Shown one piece after another: positions 38,307 through 50,753 of a DNA stretch of 64,000 nucleotides. The first letter of the stretch is position 1; each line of letters begins with the position of its first letter. The position numbers were made by a program, and so were the translations under genes. Source of the DNA: Pseudomonas frederiksbergensis. Lineage in GTDB: Bacteria; Pseudomonadota; Gammaproteobacteria; Pseudomonadales; Pseudomonadaceae. The stretch lies in NCBI RefSeq assembly GCF_900105495.1, contig NZ_FNTF01000002.1, positions 62,001 to 126,000 of the forward strand. Reading direction: 5' to 3'. The notes under the pieces are model-generated. The model was given only the letters and a program-made list of their open reading frames with translations, was not told the DNA's origin and did not search any database.

Positions 38307-40160
38307 ATGCTCAAACGCCTTGCCTGGCTGGCGCTCTGTGTCTGTGCCCCGCTGTCTGCCACGCCCAAAATCGACAATCAACGTTTGCAGCAACTGGCCA
38401 ATGACCCCTTCTGGATTTCCCTGGGTCACTACGAAGCCGCCAAACTCGGCGGCTGGCGCAGCTATGTCAGCGACAAGAAATTCTTCCTCGCCGCCGACGG
38501 CAATGAACATCCTGACCGCGAGCTGGCGGCGACCGTGCAAGCGCTGTACGCCCCGGCCAGTGCGGGCGAAAAACATGCGCAATGCGTCTACCCGGCCCGC
38601 ACCCGCTGGCTCAAGGCACAGCTCAACCTGACCGATCTGCCGACGCCTCCCTGCACCGAATTCAAGCAATGGTTCAAGGATGTCTCGCCCCACAGTGCGG
38701 TGATGATTTTCCCGGCAGCGTATCTGAACAGCCCGTCATCGATGTTCGGTCATACATTGCTGCGCATCGACCAGGCCAATGTACAGAGCGATCAAACCGC
38801 CCTGCTCAGTTATGCAATCAACTTCGGCGCGTACATCGAAGGCTCGGACAACAGCATCCTGTATGCGTGGAAAGGCTTGATGGGCGGCTATCCGGGTCTG
38901 TTTGCCCTGGTGCCCTATCAGGAAAAACTCTCGGAATACCGCAGCCTGGAGAATCGCGATCTGTGGGAATACCGCCTCAATCTGACCCAGACAGAAACCG
39001 AGCGCATGGTCGAGCACGTCTGGGAGCTCAAGCAGATTCAGTTCGATTATTTTTTCTTCGATGAAAACTGCTCATATCGCCTGCTCGAACTGCTACAAGT
39101 GGCCCGCCCGAACCTGCGATTGACCGAACTGTTCCCGCTGACCGCGATTCCTACCGACACCGTGAAAGCGGTGAAAGAAGCCGGGCTGGTGGAATCCATT
39201 CAGTATCGACCGTCTCGCGAACGTGAACTGCTGAGCCGCGCCGAACCGTTGACCCATGAAGAACAGGAGTGGGTGCTGAAAGTCAGTGCCGACCAGAAGC
39301 AGTTGCAAGAACCGGCGTTCAAGGCTCAACCCAAGGATCGCCAGGCATTGATCATCGACGCCGCCTATCGCCTGGAGCGCTACCGCGCCAACGGTCAGGA
39401 ACGTGATCCGCAACGGGCGCAACGCAGTTTCGAATTGCTGCGGGCGATCAACCAGAACCCGGCACCGGAACTGGACATCCCGCAACCTGGCCTGCCTGAG
39501 AATGGCCATGAATCGCGCACCTGGCAGGCCGGTATCGGCACTCGAGGCGACAAGGCGTTTGGCGAGTACGGCTTGCGCATGGCGTATCACGACCTCAACG
39601 ACAACGCCGAGAGTTTCCCCCTTGGCGCGCAGATCGAAATCCTGCAAATGAAACTGCGCCAGTACGAGGGCAATCACTGGCAGTTGCAGCAATTTGACCT
39701 GGCGACCATCCGTTCCCTGACCCCGCGCAATGAATTGCTGCAGCCGCTCTCGTGGCAAGTCACTGGCGGCCTGGAGCGCGTGCCGGGCAAGCATGACGAC
39801 GAAACCCTGGTCAGCCACGTCAATGGCGGTGGCGGCGGGACCTGGCAACTGGGCGACGACATGCTCGGCTTTGCTTTGGGCACCGTGCGCGTTGAACACA
39901 ACAACGATTTTGCCGGTTTCATCGCCCCGGCGGCGGGGTTCAACAGCGGTTTGCTGTGGAAAAACCCGTTGGGCAACTTCAGCCTGGAAGCCAAAGGCGA
40001 TTTTTTCACCAACGGTGAAGTACGCCGTAGCGTGAGTCTGAATCAGCAGTGGGAATTGTCGCGCAACCTGGGTTTACGCCTCAGTGCCCAGCGCGAATTC
40101 AGTCACCTGGCTTCGCCCGAGAATGAAGTGATGCTTGAGGTGAAGTGGTATCACTATTAA
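38307..40160 (+). CDS. DUF4105 exported protein (Lnb N-terminal periplasmic domain)
   Basis: A 617-residue protein with a signal peptide (MLKRLAWLALCVCAPLSA). The N-terminal half carries the DUF4105 blocks, with a possible papain/NlpC-like His and Cys: MFGHTLLRID (His about 151) and FDENCSYRLLELL (Cys about 255). The C-terminal third reads as amphipathic beta strands (GLRLSAQREFSHLASPENEVMLEVKWYHY trimmed to its end VKWYHY), suggesting an outer-membrane barrel. Start ATG 38307 is preferred over 38298. A cell-envelope hydrolase role is inference. Confidence 0.88.
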   Translation: MLKRLAWLALCVCAPLSATPKIDNQRLQQLANDPFWISLGHYEAAKLGGWRSYVSDKKFFLAADGNEHPDRELAATVQALYAPASAGEKHAQCVYPARTRWLKAQLNLTDLPTPPCTEFKQWFKDVSPHSAVMIFPAAYLNSPSSMFGHTLLRIDQANVQSDQTALLSYAINFGAYIEGSDNSILYAWKGLMGGYPGLFALVPYQEKLSEYRSLENRDLWEYRLNLTQTETERMVEHVWELKQIQFDYFFFDENCSYRLLELLQVARPNLRLTELFPLTAIPTDTVKAVKEAGLVESIQYRPSRERELLSRAEPLTHEEQEWVLKVSADQKQLQEPAFKAQPKDRQALIIDAAYRLERYRANGQERDPQRAQRSFELLRAINQNPAPELDIPQPGLPENGHESRTWQAGIGTRGDKAFGEYGLRMAYHDLNDNAESFPLGAQIEILQMKLRQYEGNHWQLQQFDLATIRSLTPRNELLQPLSWQVTGGLERVPGKHDDETLVSHVNGGGGGTWQLGDDMLGFALGTVRVEHNNDFAGFIAPAAGFNSGLLWKNPLGNFSLEAKGDFFTNGEVRRSVSLNQQWELSRNLGLRLSAQREFSHLASPENEVMLEVKWYHY

Positions 40161-40194
40161 TCCGTCCCCCGTAGAAAAATGGAGCTCGAACAAC

Positions 40195-40500
40195 ATGGTC
40201 GTTACCTGCAACTCCCTCGAAGACGTTCGCCAAAATATTGATCGACTGGACCGTCAGATGGTCACCCTGCTGGCCGAGCGCGGCGCTTACGTGGCGCAGG
40301 CGGCTCGTTTCAAGAAGGACACCGACGCGGTGAAAGCCCCGGCGCGGGTCGAGCAGGTCATCGCCAAAGTTCGCGCACTGGCTGAGGGCGCAGGCGCCAG
40401 CCCAGCGGTAACGGAGCAGGTTTACCGCGCCATGATCGCTGCGTTCATCGAACAGGAATTGTCTGAACACGCGCGCCTGGCCAAAACGCCAACAGATTAA
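40195..40500 (+). CDS. Chorismate mutase family protein (AroQ/PchB type)
   Basis: A 101-residue all-helical protein with the AroQ pattern VRQNIDRLDRQMVTLLAERGAYVAQAARFK: the conserved Arg in VRQNIDRLD, the second Arg in LLAERG, and Lys near 40. The length equals that of isochorismate pyruvate lyase PchB, a close relative. No signal peptide and no pch or phe gene nearby, so chorismate mutase versus a PchB-like lyase cannot be decided. It lies 34 bases after the DUF4105 gene on the same strand. Confidence 0.82.
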   Translation: MVVTCNSLEDVRQNIDRLDRQMVTLLAERGAYVAQAARFKKDTDAVKAPARVEQVIAKVRALAEGAGASPAVTEQVYRAMIAAFIEQELSEHARLAKTPTD

Positions 40501-40578
40501 TCACAGGCCTTTCACAAACGCCTCACGAATCCACTCCTAGACTTCTCATATAGGCCGTTGACGGTCTGGGAGTCTGAG

Positions 40579-40935
40579 ATGTGGCGTTGCGTGGGTGTGG
40601 TGGGTTTGCTGATGTTGATCGCGGGTTGCCAGACGACCCACGAAGATTTGATCGCCAAGGGTTATCCACCGGCATTCGCCGATGGCTTCGATGACGGTTG
40701 CAGCAGTGGCCGGCAAGCGGCGGGGGCAATCACCGGAGAGTTTCGTAAAAACGTTCCGCGTTACCTCAAGGACAAGCAGTACGCCGAGGGCTGGAGCGAT
40801 GGCTTCCGTCAGTGTCAGGCGATGCGCGAAAGCGAGGACCGCGAGGATTATCGCAGCCACCATTGGGACGACCGAGACAAAGCCTGGCAGCAACAGAAGG
40901 ACCAGGACGCCGCTCGTGCTTTTCGCTCGCAATAA
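40579..40935 (+). CDS. Small lipoprotein with two related Gly/Asp/Cys repeats
   Basis: A 118-residue lipoprotein. ATG 40579 gives MWRCVGVVGLLMLIAGC with lipobox LIAGC. The mature part has two look-alike units, YPPAFADGFDDGCSSGR and YAEGWSDGFRQCQAM, each with G(F/W)xDG and a Cys, suggesting an internal duplication and a possible disulfide. The tail is very charged (SEDREDYRSHHWDDRDKAW). Homologues occur in pseudomonads; the function is unknown. Confidence 0.78.
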   Translation: MWRCVGVVGLLMLIAGCQTTHEDLIAKGYPPAFADGFDDGCSSGRQAAGAITGEFRKNVPRYLKDKQYAEGWSDGFRQCQAMRESEDREDYRSHHWDDRDKAWQQQKDQDAARAFRSQ

Positions 40936-41005
40936 GTCGCTGACAGATATCTGTCGAAACTAAAAGCCTGCGACCATGGCCCAAACCCTATAACGGGAGA
41001 AAACC

Positions 41006-42852
<1,847 letters not shown>

Positions 42853-43034
42853 TTATTGTCGTTGGAAGAGATTGGGCCGGACTTTAGCAAACTGAATGCG
42901 CACCACGACAGAACAAAATGTCGCATTTATGAAATTAAATGGTGCACCTGATGTAAATAAACCCCTGAAAAGCTCTTTATTGCACCCGATTAGGGATTAT
43001 CAGATTCAGGTTTGCACTGATTTGGAAATCGCCA

Positions 43035-43105
43035 TCGCGAGCAGGCTCGCTCCCACAGTAGATCTCCATTGGATAAATCCCATGTGGGAGCGAGCCTGCT
43101 CGCGA
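43035..43105. repeat. REP pair in the opposite (outward) orientation, 71 bp
   Basis: TCGCGAGCAGGCTCGCTCCC comes first and GGGAGCGAGCCTGCTCGCGA second, the reverse of the usual REPIN order. The spacing is 71 bases rather than 90. It lies between gdhA and ettA. Apart from this and the ettA terminator I see nothing defined in the 42835-43184 gap; the part nearest gdhA is A+T-rich and should hold its promoter. Confidence 0.88.
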
Positions 43106-43133
43106 TAGCCGCACTGCGGTCTATCTGAAAGCC

Positions 43134-43165
43134 AAAAAAAACGGAGCCCCGAAGGCTCCGCTTTT
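43134..43165 (-). terminator. Terminator of ettA
   Basis: CGGAGCC and GGCTCCG flank a short loop (43142-43160), followed on the minus strand by eight T, 20 bases after the ettA stop. Confidence 0.9.
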
Positions 43166-43184
43166 TCATGCAACCCACCTGAAA

Positions 43185-44849
<1,665 letters not shown>

Positions 44850-44910
44850 GGAGAACCTAGGGTCAGTGAACGATGAATGATTGGGGCGCGGGCGATGCCC
44901 GTCCAGGTTG

Positions 44911-44947
44911 TGCGCGTCGACGATTGATAGCGATCAATGCTGCGCGC
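44911..44947. other. Inverted repeat in the ettA-morA divergent gap
   Basis: A perfect ATTGAT-AGCG-ATCAAT (44923-44938) sits inside weaker outer arms GCGCG. Its place between two divergent starts suits an operator, but nothing identifies a regulator. Otherwise the 283-base gap shows only a weak ribosome-binding site near the morA start. Confidence 0.4.
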
Positions 44948-45132
44948 TGAAAAAACCTGATTCTAGGAGCTGGAACGCTCCCGCGTAACCGGCAAAGCTA
45001 CCTGATTGACGGAAGGCAGTCCAGCCGAGCGGGACTGGCACTTTGCCACAACTCAGGGCATGCTAGCCGCCCTCCGGGCGTCCGGCTTATAGTGCACGTC
45101 GCGCCAGTCCAGCCAAACCGCAGGATTACAGT

Positions 45133-48100
45133 TTGTCTAATGTCACCCCACCTTCTTCCGTGAGCGCACTCAATCCTGCGACCGGCTCACCCTTGCGTGG
45201 GTCCTTGAAGGGCGCGCTGGCGGCGCTCGCCCTGATGTTGCTCACGCTATTGTTCTGGCAGTTGCTGGATCAGTTGCGCGACACCCAACAACACCAGCGT
45301 CAGTACACCATCGACTACACCGCCGATCTGGCCTCGCAAATCAGCCTGAACATGGCGCTCAACGCCCAGATCGCCCTCAACCTGCTGCCGATCGTCGAAC
45401 AGCCGCAAAGCGCCGACGAACAGCAGGCGCTGCTGCGCAAACTGCAAAGATCCTTGCCCGAGCTGCGCAGCCTCGCGTTGCTCAGCCCTTCCGGGAAAGT
45501 CCTCACCGACAGTGCCGACACCAGCGACGATGCCGACTACCTGAGCGAACTGGTCCGGCGCAGTCACGCCCAGGCCCATTATTTCAGCAACGCCAATGAC
45601 GGTTCGGTGGTGCATCTGCTGCTGCATCAAGCCAGTGGCAGCACCCGCGGCTACTGGGTTCTGCGCCTGACGCCGACATTTTTCTCAGCGCTGACCAAAC
45701 AAAACGAAACCGGTATTCGCCCGCTATGGCTGGTGGAAAACCGCATCAACCACCAGATCATCAGCCGCGACGATGGGCAGCCCTCGGCCACACCGACGGT
45801 GTTGACAGCGGATGAGCTGACCAACAGCGTGCTGACCGTGCCCCTGAGCAGCAGCGACTGGCAACTGCGCGGGTTGTTCGACCGGCAACGGGTGATCGAA
45901 CACCTGCTGCCGGCGTTCATCGGCAAATGCCTTCTGGGCCTGGCGTTCTCGCTCCTGCCGTTCATCGCTCTACTGAACATGCGCCGCCGCCAGCGCCAGG
46001 TGCACGAAGGCCGCCGACGCTACCAGGATATTTTCGAAGGCACCGGCGTCGCCTTGTGTGTACTCGACGTGTCCGGGCTCAAAAGCTTTTTCGACAAAGC
46101 TCAGCTGCACAGCAGCGAACAACTGAAAGCCTGGCTCGAAACACCGCAACAGCGCGAGCACCTGCTGCAGGAACTGCGCATCACCGAAGTCAACCTGGTC
46201 GCCCTGCAACTGCTCAACGTCAACACCTGCGATCACGCCTGGAAACTGCTGATCGACGGTAACCCGCAGGACGGCGCCGCCATCGGCAATCAAGTGCTCG
46301 ACGCGGCGCTCAACCGGCAGAAACAGCTTGAACTGGAAATCAAACTGCAAGACGCCAATGGCCGTGACCAGCATTTGTGGCTGGTCCTGCGCCTGCCTGA
46401 AGACCAGGACGACTACAAAGCGGTGATCCTGAGCATTACCGACATCACCAGCCGCAAGCTCGTCGAACTGTCGCTGCTGGAGCGTGAAGGATTCTGGTCC
46501 GACGTGGTACGCACCGTGCCGGATCATCTGTACGTGCAGGACGTGGTCAGCCAGCGAATGATTTTCAGCAACCACCACTTGGGGCAGACGCTCGGATACA
46601 ACCGTACCGAACTGCACCAGATGGGCGAGTATTTCTGGGAGATCCTGCTGAACCCCGAAGATGCCGACTTCTACCACCGCTCGCGCCAGACCCAGCGGCA
46701 GACCGGTTACAGACAATTGATGCAATGCCAGCTGCGCTTCCGCCACCGGGACGGTAAATGGCGGCGCTTCGACATCCGCGAACAGGCACTGGCGCGGGAC
46801 AAGCACGATCAGGTTACGCGGATCATCGGCGTGGCCAAGGACATCACTGATCAGATTGAAGCCAGTGAGTCCCTGCGCGACAGCGAGCAGCGCTACCGGA
46901 TGCTTGCCGAAAGCATCAGCGACGTGATTTTCTCGACCGACAGCAAGATGGCGCTCAACTACGTCAGCCCGTCGGTGCAAGCCGTGCTGGGCTACGACGC
47001 CGACTGGATTTTCCAGAACGGCTGGCAATCGACCATCGCCAACCCGCAACAACTAACCGGCATTTACAGCCTGATGGACCGGGTCAGTAAAGCGCTGAAC
47101 AAACCCGAGCAACTGGCGTTGTTGCGCAGCCAGGTGCAGACCCAACTGTTTTTGTTCGACTGCCTGCGGGCCGACGGGCGCAAGATTCCGATCGAACTGC
47201 GGCTGGTGCTGGTCTGGGACGAACACGGTGCATTCGAAGGCGTGCTGGGCGTCGGTCGCGACATCAGCCAGCAACGTCGGGCCGAAAAAGACCTGCGCAT
47301 GGCGGCGACAGTCTTTGAGCACTCGACCTCGGCGATCCTGATCACCGACCCGGCCGGCTACATCGTCCAGGCTAACGAAGCCTTCAGCCGTGTCAGCGGT
47401 TATGCGGTGGAGCAGGTGCTTGACCAGTTGCCGAACATGCTGACCGTCGACGAACAGCAGGAAGCGCATCTGCGTTATGTGCTCAAGCAATTGCATCAGC
47501 ACAGCACGTGGGAAGGCGAAGTCTGGCTCAAACGACGCAACGGCGAGCATTACCCGGCCTGGGTCGGGATCACCGCGGTGCTGGATGACGAAGGCGATCT
47601 GGCCAGCTACGTGTGCTTTTTCAGCGACATCAGCGAACGCAAGGCCAGCGAGCAGCGGATTCACCGCCTCGCCTATTACGACGCCCTGACCCACTTGCCC
47701 AACCGCACGCTGTTCCAGGATCGCCTGCACTCGGCGCTGCAATCGGCCGAACGGCAGAAGTCCTGGGTGGTGTTGATGTTCCTTGACCTGGACCGCTTCA
47801 AACCGATCAACGACTCCCTCGGCCACGCCGCCGGCGATCGCATGCTCAAGGAAATGGCCACGCGCCTGCTCGGCTGTGTCGACGATGACGACACCGTGGC
47901 GCGCATGGGCGGCGATGAATTCACCTTGCTGCTGCAACCGCGGGCCAACCGTGAAATTGCCTTGAACCGGGCGATTCATGTGGCCGAACAGATTCTCGCC
48001 AGCCTGGTGAAACCGTTCGTGCTTGAAGGCCGCGAGTTCTTCGTCACCGCCAGTATCGGCATCGCCCTGAGCCCTCAGGACGGTAACGAACTCAGCCAGC

Positions 48101-48981
48101 TGATGAAAAACGCCGACACCGCGATGTATCACGCCAAGGAGCGTGGCAAGAACAACTTCCAGTTCTATCAGGCCGACATGAACGCCAGCGCCCTGGAGCG
48201 CCTGGAGCTGGAAAGCGACTTGCGTCATGCCTTGGAGCAAGACGAGTTTGTGCTGTATTACCAACCGCAGTTCAGCGGCGATGGCAAACGCCTGACCGGC
48301 GCCGAAGCCTTGCTGCGCTGGCGCCATCCGCGACGCGGTCTGGTGCCGCCGGGAGACTTCATTCCGGTACTCGAAGAACTCGGCCTGGTGGTGGATGTCG
48401 GCGATTGGGTGATCAGCGAGGCCTGCCGTCAGCTCAAGACCTGGCATCAGGCCAAGGTCCGGGTGCCGAAGGTATCGGTGAACATTTCCGCCCGGCAGTT
48501 CTCCGACGGCCAACTCGGGACGCGAATTGCCAATATCCTCAAGGAAACTGGCCTGCCGCCGGCGTGCCTGGAGCTGGAACTGACCGAAAGTATCCTGATG
48601 CGCGAAGTCAGCGAAGCGATGCAGATTCTTGCCGGGCTGAAAAATCTCGGCCTGAGCATTGCGGTTGACGACTTCGGCACCGGTTACTCATCGCTCAACT
48701 ACCTCAAGCAGTTCCCCATCGACGTGCTGAAAATCGACCGCACCTTCGTCGACGGCCTGCCGTCGGGCGAGCAGGATGCGCAAATTGCCCGCGCGATCAT
48801 CGCCATGGCCCACAGCCTCAATCTGGCGGTGATCGCCGAGGGCGTGGAAACCCACGAGCAACTCGACTTCCTGCGTGAGCATGGTTGCGACGAGGTTCAG
48901 GGGTACCTGTTCGGGCGGCCGATGCCGGCGAACCGGTTTGAAGCGCAGTTCAGCAATGATGCGCTCTTCATGCTCGACTGA
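45133..48981 (+). CDS. morA: Membrane PAS-GGDEF-EAL protein MorA
   Basis: A 1282-residue c-di-GMP enzyme. Two membrane segments (about 28-50 and 265-285) flank a periplasmic sensor. Then come about four PAS/PAC units (300-770), a GGDEF domain with intact GGDEF at 926-930, and an EAL domain with EALLR at 1058-1062, DDFGTGYSS and [10 protein letters not shown]. Both output motifs look active; the RxxD inhibitory site before GGDEF is absent (VDDD). The start is TTG with AGGA nearby. Identity as MorA rests on architecture and on the ettA...morA-glyA order. Ties to motility and biofilm are from the literature on the family. Confidence 0.9.
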   Translation: MSNVTPPSSVSALNPATGSPLRGSLKGALAALALMLLTLLFWQLLDQLRDTQQHQRQYTIDYTADLASQISLNMALNAQIALNLLPIVEQPQSADEQQALLRKLQRSLPELRSLALLSPSGKVLTDSADTSDDADYLSELVRRSHAQAHYFSNANDGSVVHLLLHQASGSTRGYWVLRLTPTFFSALTKQNETGIRPLWLVENRINHQIISRDDGQPSATPTVLTADELTNSVLTVPLSSSDWQLRGLFDRQRVIEHLLPAFIGKCLLGLAFSLLPFIALLNMRRRQRQVHEGRRRYQDIFEGTGVALCVLDVSGLKSFFDKAQLHSSEQLKAWLETPQQREHLLQELRITEVNLVALQLLNVNTCDHAWKLLIDGNPQDGAAIGNQVLDAALNRQKQLELEIKLQDANGRDQHLWLVLRLPEDQDDYKAVILSITDITSRKLVELSLLEREGFWSDVVRTVPDHLYVQDVVSQRMIFSNHHLGQTLGYNRTELHQMGEYFWEILLNPEDADFYHRSRQTQRQTGYRQLMQCQLRFRHRDGKWRRFDIREQALARDKHDQVTRIIGVAKDITDQIEASESLRDSEQRYRMLAESISDVIFSTDSKMALNYVSPSVQAVLGYDADWIFQNGWQSTIANPQQLTGIYSLMDRVSKALNKPEQLALLRSQVQTQLFLFDCLRADGRKIPIELRLVLVWDEHGAFEGVLGVGRDISQQRRAEKDLRMAATVFEHSTSAILITDPAGYIVQANEAFSRVSGYAVEQVLDQLPNMLTVDEQQEAHLRYVLKQLHQHSTWEGEVWLKRRNGEHYPAWVGITAVLDDEGDLASYVCFFSDISERKASEQRIHRLAYYDALTHLPNRTLFQDRLHSALQSAERQKSWVVLMFLDLDRFKPINDSLGHAAGDRMLKEMATRLLGCVDDDDTVARMGGDEFTLLLQPRANREIALNRAIHVAEQILASLVKPFVLEGREFFVTASIGIALSPQDGNELSQLMKNADTAMYHAKERGKNNFQFYQADMNASALERLELESDLRHALEQDEFVLYYQPQFSGDGKRLTGAEALLRWRHPRRGLVPPGDFIPVLEELGLVVDVGDWVISEACRQLKTWHQAKVRVPKVSVNISARQFSDGQLGTRIANILKETGLPPACLELELTESILMREVSEAMQILAGLKNLGLSIAVDDFGTGYSSLNYLKQFPIDVLKIDRTFVDGLPSGEQDAQIARAIIAMAHSLNLAVIAEGVETHEQLDFLREHGCDEVQGYLFGRPMPANRFEAQFSNDALFMLD

Positions 48982-48999
48982 GATTTTGTAGGAAGGCCA

Positions 49000-49089
49000 T
49001 CGCCAGCAGGCTGGCTCCCACAGGTTTTTTGGGTGTACACAAGATTTGGGGCCACTGAGAATCTACTGTGGGAGCCAGCCTGCTGGCGA
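49000..49089. repeat. REP pair, variant GCCAGC subfamily, 90 bp, reversed order
   Basis: TCGCCAGCAGGCTGGCTCCC on the left is mirrored by GGGAGCCAGCCTGCTGGCGA on the right. The stem differs from the GCGAGC type by a paired change (GCCAGC-CT-GCTGGC) that keeps base pairing. It lies 18 bases after the morA stop. Confidence 0.9.
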
Positions 49090-49222
49090 TTTGGGCCAGC
49101 ATGATCACCGCTGATCCCGTCATGAAGCCCACTTGTCCGCGACATGATGTCCTTTCATATGCCTTCTAAAAGCGGTTGGGTTAGAATGCCCCCCTTTTCT
49201 GCCCCGATCCCTGAGGACCGCC

Positions 49223-50476
49223 ATGTTCAGCCGTGATTTGACTATTGCCAAGTACGACGCCGATCTCTTTGCCGCCATGGAGCAAGAAGCTCAGCGCCAG
49301 GAAGAGCACATTGAGCTGATCGCTTCGGAAAACTACACCAGCCCAGCGGTGATGGAAGCTCAAGGCTCGGTACTGACCAACAAGTACGCCGAAGGCTACC
49401 CGGGCAAGCGTTACTACGGTGGTTGCGAGTTCGTCGACGTGGTCGAGCAACTGGCCATCGACCGTGCAAAAGAACTGTTCGGCGCCGATTACGCCAACGT
49501 TCAGCCACACGCTGGTTCGCAAGCCAACAGCGCCGTTTACCTGGCTCTGCTGCAGGCGGGCGACACCATTCTGGGCATGAGCCTGGCGCACGGCGGTCAC
49601 CTGACCCACGGTGCCAGCGTTTCCTCCTCCGGCAAGCTGTACAACGCCGTCCAGTACGGTATCGACGGCAACGGCCTGATCGACTACGACGAAGTCGAGC
49701 GCCTGGCGGTTGAGCACAAGCCGAAAATGATCGTGGCCGGTTTCTCTGCCTACTCGCAGATTCTGGACTTCCCGCGTTTCCGCGAAATCGCTGACAAGGT
49801 TGGCGCTTACCTGTTCGTCGACATGGCCCACGTGGCCGGTCTGGTCGCCGCTGGCGTCTACCCGAACCCGGTGCCTTTCGCTGACGTCGTGACCACCACC
49901 ACGCACAAGACCCTGCGCGGTCCACGTGGCGGCCTGATCCTGGCTCGCGCCAACGCCGACATCGAGAAGAAACTGAACTCCGCCGTATTCCCGGGCGCCC
50001 AGGGTGGCCCGCTGGAACACGTGATCGCCGCCAAAGCGATCTGCTTCAAGGAAGCGCTGCAGCCTGAGTTCAAGACCTACCAGCAACAAGTGGTGAAAAA
50101 CGCCCAGGCCATGGCCGGCGTGTTCATCGAGCGCGGTTACGACGTGGTGTCGGGCGGTACTCAGAACCACCTGTTCCTGCTGTCGCTGATCAAGCAGGAA
50201 ATCTCCGGTAAAGACGCCGACGCCGCTCTGGGCAAAGCGTTCATCACCGTGAACAAGAACTCCGTGCCAAACGATCCACGCTCCCCGTTCGTCACCTCCG
50301 GCCTGCGCTTCGGTACTCCGGCTGTGACCACTCGTGGCTTCAAGGAAGCAGAGTGCAAAGAACTGGCCGGCTGGATCTGCGACATCCTGGCGGACCTGAA
50401 CAACGAAGCGGTGATCGACGCCGTTCGTGAGAAGGTCAAGGCCATCTGCAAGAAGCTGCCGGTGTACGGCGCTTAA
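49223..50476 (+). CDS. glyA: Serine hydroxymethyltransferase
   Basis: A PLP enzyme interconverting serine and glycine with tetrahydrofolate. The 417 residues match the family. The PLP lysine is in [14 protein letters not shown] (about 229) and [12 protein letters not shown] near 34-45 is the substrate-site segment. TAGAAT at 49182-49187 may be its -10, though I find no good -35. A strong terminator follows. Pseudomonads often have more than one glyA; this copy matches the one beside morA. Confidence 0.97.
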   Translation: MFSRDLTIAKYDADLFAAMEQEAQRQEEHIELIASENYTSPAVMEAQGSVLTNKYAEGYPGKRYYGGCEFVDVVEQLAIDRAKELFGADYANVQPHAGSQANSAVYLALLQAGDTILGMSLAHGGHLTHGASVSSSGKLYNAVQYGIDGNGLIDYDEVERLAVEHKPKMIVAGFSAYSQILDFPRFREIADKVGAYLFVDMAHVAGLVAAGVYPNPVPFADVVTTTTHKTLRGPRGGLILARANADIEKKLNSAVFPGAQGGPLEHVIAAKAICFKEALQPEFKTYQQQVVKNAQAMAGVFIERGYDVVSGGTQNHLFLLSLIKQEISGKDADAALGKAFITVNKNSVPNDPRSPFVTSGLRFGTPAVTTRGFKEAECKELAGWICDILADLNNEAVIDAVREKVKAICKKLPVYGA

Positions 50477-50500
50477 TCAGCCCGCTAAACCGCAGCAATG

Positions 50501-50532
50501 AAAAAACCGGCCAGTGATGGCCGGTTTTTTTT
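50501..50532 (+). terminator. Terminator of glyA
   Basis: The stem AAAAAACCGGCC / GGCCGGTTTTTT with a short AGTGAT loop lies 24 bases past the glyA stop. Confidence 0.93.
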
Positions 50533-50590
50533 CGTCCGCATTTTTTTTCAAACCGCGAAAAGGCTCAAGGTCGGGGCATTGCGCCCAACT

Positions 50591-50599
50591 GGTAAGACC
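50591..50599 (+). promoter_or_regulatory. FadR-subfamily operator-like site 1
   Basis: GGTAAGACC, in the context CTGGTAAGACCGG, matches the TGGTnnGACCA pattern bound by FadR/PdhR/LldR-type GntR regulators. An identical core lies 85 bases downstream, and a FadR-like regulator gene follows the symporter. Confidence 0.5.
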
Positions 50600-50675
50600 G
50601 GTCATGCCAATTACTCAAAATCTGCTTGCGATCACCCAAAAACAGCGCCTAGACTGCGCCTGCACTGGACATACC

Positions 50676-50684
50676 GGTAAGACC
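50676..50684 (+). promoter_or_regulatory. FadR-subfamily operator-like site 2
   Basis: GGTAAGACC, in the context CCGGTAAGACCACA, is the second copy of the site at 50591 and ends about 70 bases before the symporter start, where it could cover the promoter. Confidence 0.5.
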
Positions 50685-50753
50685 ACAATAATTAAGTCCT
50701 GAATCTGATGCGCGAAGCGCACGGCAGCCAGGACACCGACCAGGATTCCTCCC

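Noticed and set aside
42896..43108. A 70-codon frame in the gdhA-ettA gap
   Set aside because: Part of it is the REP pair, it has no ribosome-binding site, and the protein looks random.
44923..44938. ATTGAT-AGCG-ATCAAT as a specific regulator site for morA or ettA
   Set aside because: The dyad is clear but short, and no regulator with this target is known to me, so it is listed only as an inverted repeat.
47053..48513. A long minus-strand frame opposite the GGDEF/EAL half of morA
   Set aside because: The c-di-GMP motifs on the plus strand are intact and the antisense frame has no recognisable domain.
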